Source of the DNA: JBEKHI01 sp050012355
Lineage (GTDB): Bacteria; Actinomycetota; Actinomycetes; Streptosporangiales; Streptosporangiaceae
Length of the DNA stretch: 8,120 bases
Reading direction: 5' to 3'
NCBI GenBank assembly: GCA_050012355.1
Contig: JBEKHI010000375.1
Span: 1-8,120 of the forward strand
A model generated the notes under the pieces. It had not been told where the DNA came from, did not search any database, and was given only the letters and a program-made list of their open reading frames with translations. Of the stretch, positions 3,943 through 8,120 are shown piece after piece. How positions within the stretch are numbered: position 1 is the first letter of the stretch; every line of letters begins with the position of its first letter. The translations under genes were made by a program, and so were the position numbers.

Positions 3943-5928
3943 ACGCAGGCGGAGCCCCAGGCAAAGAACCAGCCAAAACGGCGTCGCCAGCGCAAACCAC
4001 CGCCGGCGGCTGCCGCCACTGACCCCATCGCGCGGATCGCGGTGGACATCCCGCTCCCGCACCTCGACCGGCCGTTCGACTATCTCGTGCCCGCCAGGAT
4101 CGACGAGCAGGCGCAACCGGGAGCGCGGGTCAGGGTCAGGTTCGCCGGTCAGCTGGTGGATGGCTACCTGATCGAGCGCACCGACCATAGCGAATTCACC
4201 GGCCGGCTCGCCTTCCTAGACCGGGTGACGTCATCCGAACCGGTGCTCACCGAGGACTTGCGGGACTTCGCCCGCGCGGTCGCCGACCGGTACGCGGGGA
4301 CCCTGGCCGACGTGCTCCGGCTGGCCATCCCGCCCCGGCACGCCGCCGCCGAGGCCGAACCGCCCGCACCCGAGCAGCCGCCGCCACCGCGCCCCGAGCC
4401 GGGCAGCTGGACACGGTACCCAGATGGCCAGGCGTTCCTCGACGCGCTCGCCGAGGGTAAACCAGCCCGCGCCGCCTGGCAGGCGATGCCAGGCCCGCAC
4501 TGGCCGGCCGAGATCGCGCGCGCCGCCGCCACCACCGCGTCCGGCGGCCGGGGCGCGCTGATCGTGGTGCCGGACGCGCGCGACCTGGTCCGCGTCGGCG
4601 ACGCGCTCACCGAGCTCGGGACCGGCCATGTCACGATCACCGCCGACCTCGGCCCGGCCGAACGCTACCGGCGGTGGCTCGCGGTCAGCCGGGGCGCCGT
4701 CAAGGTGGCCGCGGGCACCAGGTCCGCGATGTTCGCGCCGGTCCGCGACCTCGGGCTCGTGGTGCTCTGGGACGACGGTGATGACCTGCACGCCGAGCCG
4801 CGCGCGCCCTACCCGCACGCCCGCGAGGTGCTCGCCATCCGCGCGCACCGGGAGGGCGCGGCCGCGCTGATCGGCGGGTTCGCCCGCACTGTGGAGATGA
4901 CCCAGCTCGTCGCGAGCGAGTGGGCGCGTGACCTGGTGCCGACTGGCATCCGCTCCGCCGCGCCGATGGTCCGCCCGGCGGTCGACGACGCGGAACTGGC
5001 CAAGGACGCCGCGGCGCTGTCCGCGCGGTTGCCCAGCCTGGCGTTGCGCACCGCCCGCACGGCGCTTGAACACGGCCCGGTGCTCGTCCAGGTGCCCCGG
5101 CGCGGCTACCTGACCTCGGTCGGGTGCGTGAACTGCCGGGCGCGGGCGCAGTGCACCCAGTGCGGCGGCCCGCTCGGGATCAGCGGCGCGGAGCAGATAC
5201 CCGACTGCCGGTGGTGCGGCGCGCTGGCGGGGGAGTGGACCTGCGCCCGGTGCGGTCACCGCCGCCTGCGGGCGATCGTGACCGGGGCCGCGCGGACCGC
5301 GGAGGAACTAGGCCGCGCGTTCCCGTCGGTCAAGGTGCGCTCATCCGGCGGCTCGACGGTGCTGGCATCGGTACCTGACGAGCCCGCCCTGGTGATCTCC
5401 ACCCCGGGCGCGGAGCCGGTCGCGAACTACGCGGCCGCGCTGCTGCTCGACGGCTGGGCGCTGCTCGGCAGGCCGGGGTTGCGGACCGCCGAGGAGACAC
5501 TCCGCAAGTGGCTGGCCGCCGCCGCCCTGGTCCGGCCGACCGGCACCGTGCTGGTACACGCCGATTCGTCGCTTCCCGTCGTGCAAGCGCTGATCCGGTG
5601 GGATCCACTTACTTTCGCAGAACGCGAGCTGGCTGATCGCGCCGAGCTCCGGTTTCCCCCCACGGTCCGGATGGCCTCGGTGACCGGCGCGCCGGACGCG
5701 GTGTCCAGCCTGCTGGCGGGTCTGCCCGCCGGGGCCGAGATACTCGGGCCGGTGCCGGTCGAGGAAGTTCCCGGTCCTGGCACCCCTGACGAAACGGTCC
5801 GGGCGCTGGTCCGCGCGCCGCGGTCGGCGGGCCTGGCGCTGGCGAAAGCACTGCATTCCGCGCAGGCCGCGCGCACCACCCGCAAGGACGGCGGCGCGGT
5901 CCGTGTCCAGCTGGACCCGGAGCTGTGA
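3940..5928 (+). CDS. priA: PriA-like primosomal protein N', helicase motifs degenerate
   Basis: Replication restart protein that recognises stalled or D-loop forks for replisome reloading. The 662-residue product has a basic, Pro-rich N-terminus (residues 11-23, RRRQRK). The DNA-binding domain follows (ARIAVDIPLPHLDRPFDYLVP at 31-51, GARVRVRFAGQLVDGYL at 61-77), then a Pro/Glu linker near 138-154. A helicase-like region contains KVAAGTRSAMFAPVRDLGLVVL at 255-276 and PRRGY at 386-390. All eight zinc-binding cysteines remain as four CxxC pairs: 396/399, 405/408, 423/426 and 435/438. Helicase motifs are lost: no GxxGxGKT-type Walker A is found around 180-205, the DEEH box reads WDDGDD at 277-282, and motifs V and VI are not recognisable. 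This matches what is known of actinobacterial PriA, thought to lack ATPase activity. GTG 3940 is the best start, possibly leaderless. Confidence 0.93.
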   Translation: MTQAEPQAKNQPKRRRQRKPPPAAAATDPIARIAVDIPLPHLDRPFDYLVPARIDEQAQPGARVRVRFAGQLVDGYLIERTDHSEFTGRLAFLDRVTSSEPVLTEDLRDFARAVADRYAGTLADVLRLAIPPRHAAAEAEPPAPEQPPPPRPEPGSWTRYPDGQAFLDALAEGKPARAAWQAMPGPHWPAEIARAAATTASGGRGALIVVPDARDLVRVGDALTELGTGHVTITADLGPAERYRRWLAVSRGAVKVAAGTRSAMFAPVRDLGLVVLWDDGDDLHAEPRAPYPHAREVLAIRAHREGAAALIGGFARTVEMTQLVASEWARDLVPTGIRSAAPMVRPAVDDAELAKDAAALSARLPSLALRTARTALEHGPVLVQVPRRGYLTSVGCVNCRARAQCTQCGGPLGISGAEQIPDCRWCGALAGEWTCARCGHRRLRAIVTGAARTAEELGRAFPSVKVRSSGGSTVLASVPDEPALVISTPGAEPVANYAAALLLDGWALLGRPGLRTAEETLRKWLAAAALVRPTGTVLVHADSSLPVVQALIRWDPLTFAERELADRAELRFPPTVRMASVTGAPDAVSSLLAGLPAGAEILGPVPVEEVPGPGTPDETVRALVRAPRSAGLALAKALHSAQAARTTRKDGGAVRVQLDPEL

Positions 5929-5937
5929 CGGAGTTAA

Positions 5938-5952
5938 TAGAATTAGCGCATG
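5938..5952 (+). promoter_or_regulatory. Candidate -10 element giving a leaderless def mRNA
   Basis: TAGAAT at 5938-5943 fits the actinobacterial TANNNT -10 pattern and ends exactly 6 bases before ATG 5950, so the A of ATG would be the first transcribed base. The 22-base priA-def gap is strikingly A/T-rich (GTTAATAGAATTAG) for this genome. It has no Shine-Dalgarno at working distance; GGAG at 5930-5933 is 16 bases away. Three in-frame stops precede the ATG, ruling out an upstream start. No clear -35 was found. Confidence 0.55.
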
Positions 5953-6492
5953 CTGAGGCCCATCCGTTTGTTCGGCGATCCCGTGTTGCGCACTCCCGCG
6001 GAGCCGGTGCGCGACTTCGATAAGGAACTGCGCACCCTGGTCAAGGACCTGACCGAGACGATGCTCGACGCCCCCGGGGTCGGGCTCGCCGCGCCGCAGA
6101 TCGGAGTGAGCCTGCGGGTGTTCACCTACTGCGTCGAAGAGGATGAGCCTGGCCACCTGATCAACCCGTCGCTAGATCTGACCGGTGACACCGACACCGA
6201 CGACGAGGGCTGCCTGTCGCTGCCCGGTCTGACCTTCCCGACGCCGCGCTCATGGGGGGTTGTCGCCAAGGGCTGCAACATGCACGGCGAGCCGGTGACG
6301 ATCGAGGGCACCGAACTGCTCGCCCGGTGCGTCCAGCACGAGACGGACCACCTGGACGGCATCCTGTTCATCGACCGGCTCGACCCGGAGCAGCGCAAGC
6401 TGGCGATGAAGGCGATCCGCGAGGCCGAGTGGAACGGCCAGGCCACCCCGGAGGTCAAGGAATCCCCGCATCCGACCGGGCGGATTTCATAG
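5950..6492 (+). CDS. def: Peptide deformylase
   Basis: Iron-type metallohydrolase that removes the formyl group from the initiator methionine of nascent proteins at the ribosome exit. The 180-residue protein has all three family motifs. Motif I is GVGLAAPQIG at 43-52, motif II is EGCLS at 86-90, and motif III is QHETDHLDG at 129-137. Metal ligands are Cys88, His130 and His134, with Glu131 as catalytic base, all present. The C-terminal extension after about residue 160 (WNGQATPEVKESPHPTG) is polar and variable. ATG 5950 is the only plausible start, as stops lie just upstream. It follows priA by 21 bases, and its TAG shares a base with the fmt GTG. Initiation may be leaderless. It appears complete and functional. 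Confidence 0.97.
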   Translation: MLRPIRLFGDPVLRTPAEPVRDFDKELRTLVKDLTETMLDAPGVGLAAPQIGVSLRVFTYCVEEDEPGHLINPSLDLTGDTDTDDEGCLSLPGLTFPTPRSWGVVAKGCNMHGEPVTIEGTELLARCVQHETDHLDGILFIDRLDPEQRKLAMKAIREAEWNGQATPEVKESPHPTGRIS

Positions 6493-7421
6493 TGCGCCTG
6501 GTCTTCGCTGGAACTCCAGCGGTCGGGGTGACCACGCTGGAGACACTGCTCGCGTCGCGGCACGAGGTGATCGCGGTGGTGACCCGGCCGGACGCCCCGG
6601 CGGGCCGGGGCCGGCGGCTGGAGCCGAGCCCGGTCGCGATGCGGGCCGAGCAGGCGGGCCTTGAGGTCCTCAAGCCGGCCAAGGTGCGCGACCCGGACTT
6701 CCTGGAGTACCTGACCAAGCTCGCGCCCGACTGCTGCCCGGTGACCGCCTACGGCGCGCTGCTGCCGCAGTCCGCGCTGGACATCCCGCGGCATGGCTGG
6801 GTGAACCTGCACTTCTCGTTGCTTCCCGCCTGGCGCGGCGCGGCTCCGGTGCAGCACGCGATCATGCACGGTGACGAGATCACCGGCGCGACCACCTTCG
6901 AGATCGTGAAGGAGCTGGACGCGGGCCCGGTGTACGGGATGGTGACCGAGCCCGTCCTGCCGGCCGACACCAGCGGTGACCTGCTCACCCGGCTCGCCGA
7001 CTCGGGATCGCGGCTGCTGGTGGCCACCCTCGACGGCATCGAGGACGGCACGCTCACCGCGCTGCCGCAGTCAGGCGAAGGCCTGAGCATCGCCCCCAAG
7101 ATCACCGTCGACGACGCGCGCGTGGACTGGACAAAGCCCGCGTTCGCGGTGGACCGGCTGATCCGCGGCTGCACCCCCGACCCTGGCGCGTGGACTCCGC
7201 TGGACGGCGGCCGGCTGAAGTTGTGGCCAGTGTCATTGGACAACGGAGCATCGCTCGCACCCGGTGAACTTCAAATTGACCATAACGTCGTGAGCGTCGG
7301 CACCAGCACCACCGCCGTTCGTCTCGGTGATGTGCAGCCACCCGGCAAGCGGCGGATGCCCGCCGCCGACTGGGCCCGCGGCCTGCGTGGCGACCTACCC
7401 CGCCTCGGCAATGACGACTAG
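6492..7421 (+). CDS. fmt: Methionyl-tRNA formyltransferase
   Basis: Transfers a formyl group from 10-formyltetrahydrofolate to Met-tRNAi, supplying the initiator used in translation; the neighbouring def later removes it. The 309-residue protein starts RLVFAGTP. It has the tRNA-contacting loop TRPDAPAGRGRRLEPSPV at 31-48 and AYGALLPQ at 86-93. The catalytic region NLHFSLLPAWRGAAPVQ at 105-121 carries Asn105 and His107, and Asp143 lies in ELDAGP. The C-terminal OB-type domain (from about 205) ends with PPGKRRMPAADWARG. GTG 6492 is chosen because homologues begin here and it overlaps the def stop by one base (TAGTG), implying translational coupling; only a weak GGGCGG (6478-6483) precedes it. 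A longer frame reading back into def is a shadow. Its end overlaps rsmB by 11 bases. Confidence 0.97.
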   Translation: MRLVFAGTPAVGVTTLETLLASRHEVIAVVTRPDAPAGRGRRLEPSPVAMRAEQAGLEVLKPAKVRDPDFLEYLTKLAPDCCPVTAYGALLPQSALDIPRHGWVNLHFSLLPAWRGAAPVQHAIMHGDEITGATTFEIVKELDAGPVYGMVTEPVLPADTSGDLLTRLADSGSRLLVATLDGIEDGTLTALPQSGEGLSIAPKITVDDARVDWTKPAFAVDRLIRGCTPDPGAWTPLDGGRLKLWPVSLDNGASLAPGELQIDHNVVSVGTSTTAVRLGDVQPPGKRRMPAADWARGLRGDLPRLGNDD

Positions 7422-8120
7422 CCGCCGCCCGGCCCCGCACCGGGCTGACCCGGCCCGGCGGACGGCCTACGACGTGCTGAGCGCGGTCGAGGAACGTCAC
7501 GCCTACGCCAACCTGCTACTGCCCAAACTGCTTGACGAACGCCGGATCACCGGGCGGGACGCCGCGCTGGCGACCGAGCTGACCTACGGCACGCTGCGCG
7601 GCCAGGGCACCTACGACGCGGTGCTCGGTGCGTGCAGTGACCGGCCGCTGGCCAGGCTCGACCCGCCGGTGCGCAATGTGCTGCGGCTCGGCACCCACCA
7701 GCTCCTTGGCATGCGGACCGGAAGCCATGCCGCGGTGTCCACCTCGGTGGATCTGACGAAGGACGTCGCCGGGCCGCGGGCCTCCGGCTTCGTGAACGCG
7801 GTGCTTCGCCGGGTGGCAACCCGTGATCTGGACAAATGGCTGTCTATCCTGGCGCCAGATGAGCTGGGGATCCGGTTCAGCTACCCGGAGTGGATCGTCG
7901 AGGCGACTCGCGAAGCCGTCGGCGACGAGGAACTCGAGGCGGCGCTGGCGGCCGGGAATGAGCGGCCACGCGTCGTTATGGCCGTCGTCCCTGGTATTGC
8001 CGAGCGGGCGGACGTGATGCCGGACGGTGCCAAGCCAACCCCGTGGTCGCCGTACGGATTCACGCTGCCCAGCGGCGATCCGCGCGAACTGATCGCCGCC
8101 GGGCACGTGGCGGTCCAGGA
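7411..8120 (+). CDS. rsmB: 16S rRNA m5C967 methyltransferase, 5' part (continues beyond window)
   Basis: Fmu/Sun/RsmB family enzyme that uses S-adenosylmethionine to methylate a cytosine of 16S rRNA. The visible 236 codons cover the N-terminal NusB-like RNA-binding domain. Landmarks are DPARRTAYDVLSAVEERHAYANLLLPKLL (13-41), GRDAALATELTYGTLRGQGTYDAVL, VRNVLRLGTHQLLGM, HAAVSTSVDLTK and ASGFVNAVLRRVA. A linker (NERPRVVMAVVPGI) then leads toward the methyltransferase domain, whose SAM-binding motifs and catalytic cysteines lie outside the window. ATG 7411 gives the family-typical N-terminus and overlaps the end of fmt by 11 bases; there is no clear Shine-Dalgarno, so coupling to fmt is likely. 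Identification is strong from sequence pattern and gene order; base specificity is inferred from the family. Confidence 0.93.
   Translation, partial: MTTSRRPAPHRADPARRTAYDVLSAVEERHAYANLLLPKLLDERRITGRDAALATELTYGTLRGQGTYDAVLGACSDRPLARLDPPVRNVLRLGTHQLLGMRTGSHAAVSTSVDLTKDVAGPRASGFVNAVLRRVATRDLDKWLSILAPDELGIRFSYPEWIVEATREAVGDEELEAALAAGNERPRVVMAVVPGIAERADVMPDGAKPTPWSPYGFTLPSGDPRELIAAGHVAVQ

Noticed and set aside
4231..5259. Long minus-strand frame opposite priA
   Set aside because: Typical shadow frame of GC-rich coding DNA: low-complexity Arg/Ala/Gly composition, no family motif, fully antisense to a clear gene.
5341..6156. Long minus-strand frame across the priA-def junction
   Set aside because: Antisense to two conserved genes, no recognisable domain and no ribosome-binding site; explained by codon bias.
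6252..6491. Longer N-terminal extension of fmt reading back into def
   Set aside because: The extra residues are an out-of-frame reading of def; Fmt homologues begin at RLVFAGTP, matching GTG 6492.
7516..8106. Minus-strand frame opposite rsmB
   Set aside because: The plus strand clearly encodes the RsmB N-terminal domain; the antisense frame has no family features.

Overview
This window is a high-GC actinobacterial chromosome segment, most likely from a filamentous actinomycete of the Pseudonocardiales type. The grounds are the strong third-position G/C bias, frequent GTG starts, the gene order gmk-rpoZ-coaBC-metK-priA-def-fmt-rsmB, a helicase-degenerate PriA, and a DUF397 gene. The order assignment is inference. 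All supported genes lie on the + strand.

Layout: the 3' part of gmk (1-521), rpoZ (541-804), coaBC (835-2022) and metK (2100-3293) form a tight first block. It covers GMP phosphorylation, the RNA polymerase omega subunit, coenzyme A synthesis and S-adenosylmethionine synthesis. A roughly 310-base gap (3294-3603) follows. Bases 3301-3540 are about 52% G+C by hand count, visibly lower than the flanking genes. The gap is full of hairpins, short palindromes and direct repeats. It leads into a small DUF397 gene (3604-3843), which ends in a perfect 13-bp stem-loop (3862-3900). A second block begins with priA (3940-5928), then def (5950-6492), fmt (6492-7421) and rsmB (7411 to the window end). It covers replication restart, N-formylation and deformylation of initiator methionine, and 16S rRNA methylation.

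How they work together: most of the window is conserved housekeeping. coaBC and metK make cofactors. fmt formylates Met-tRNAi and def removes the formyl group from finished proteins; they overlap by one base and fmt/rsmB overlap by 11 bases, so translational coupling is likely. priA and def have no convincing Shine-Dalgarno sequence. Each has a -10-like hexamer ending six bases before the start codon, the geometry expected of leaderless mRNAs.

The least ordinary part is the metK-DUF397-priA junction. DUF397 proteins usually sit beside an XRE-type regulator, and none is present here. The leader holds a degenerate hexamer array with two perfect inverted repeats, a 14-bp tandem repeat, and a Met/His-rich open frame that runs into the DUF397 start. 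A second cluster of short palindromes lies at the coaBC-metK junction. I found no CRISPR array, transposase, tRNA or rRNA gene. No new multi-gene system can be claimed from this window alone.
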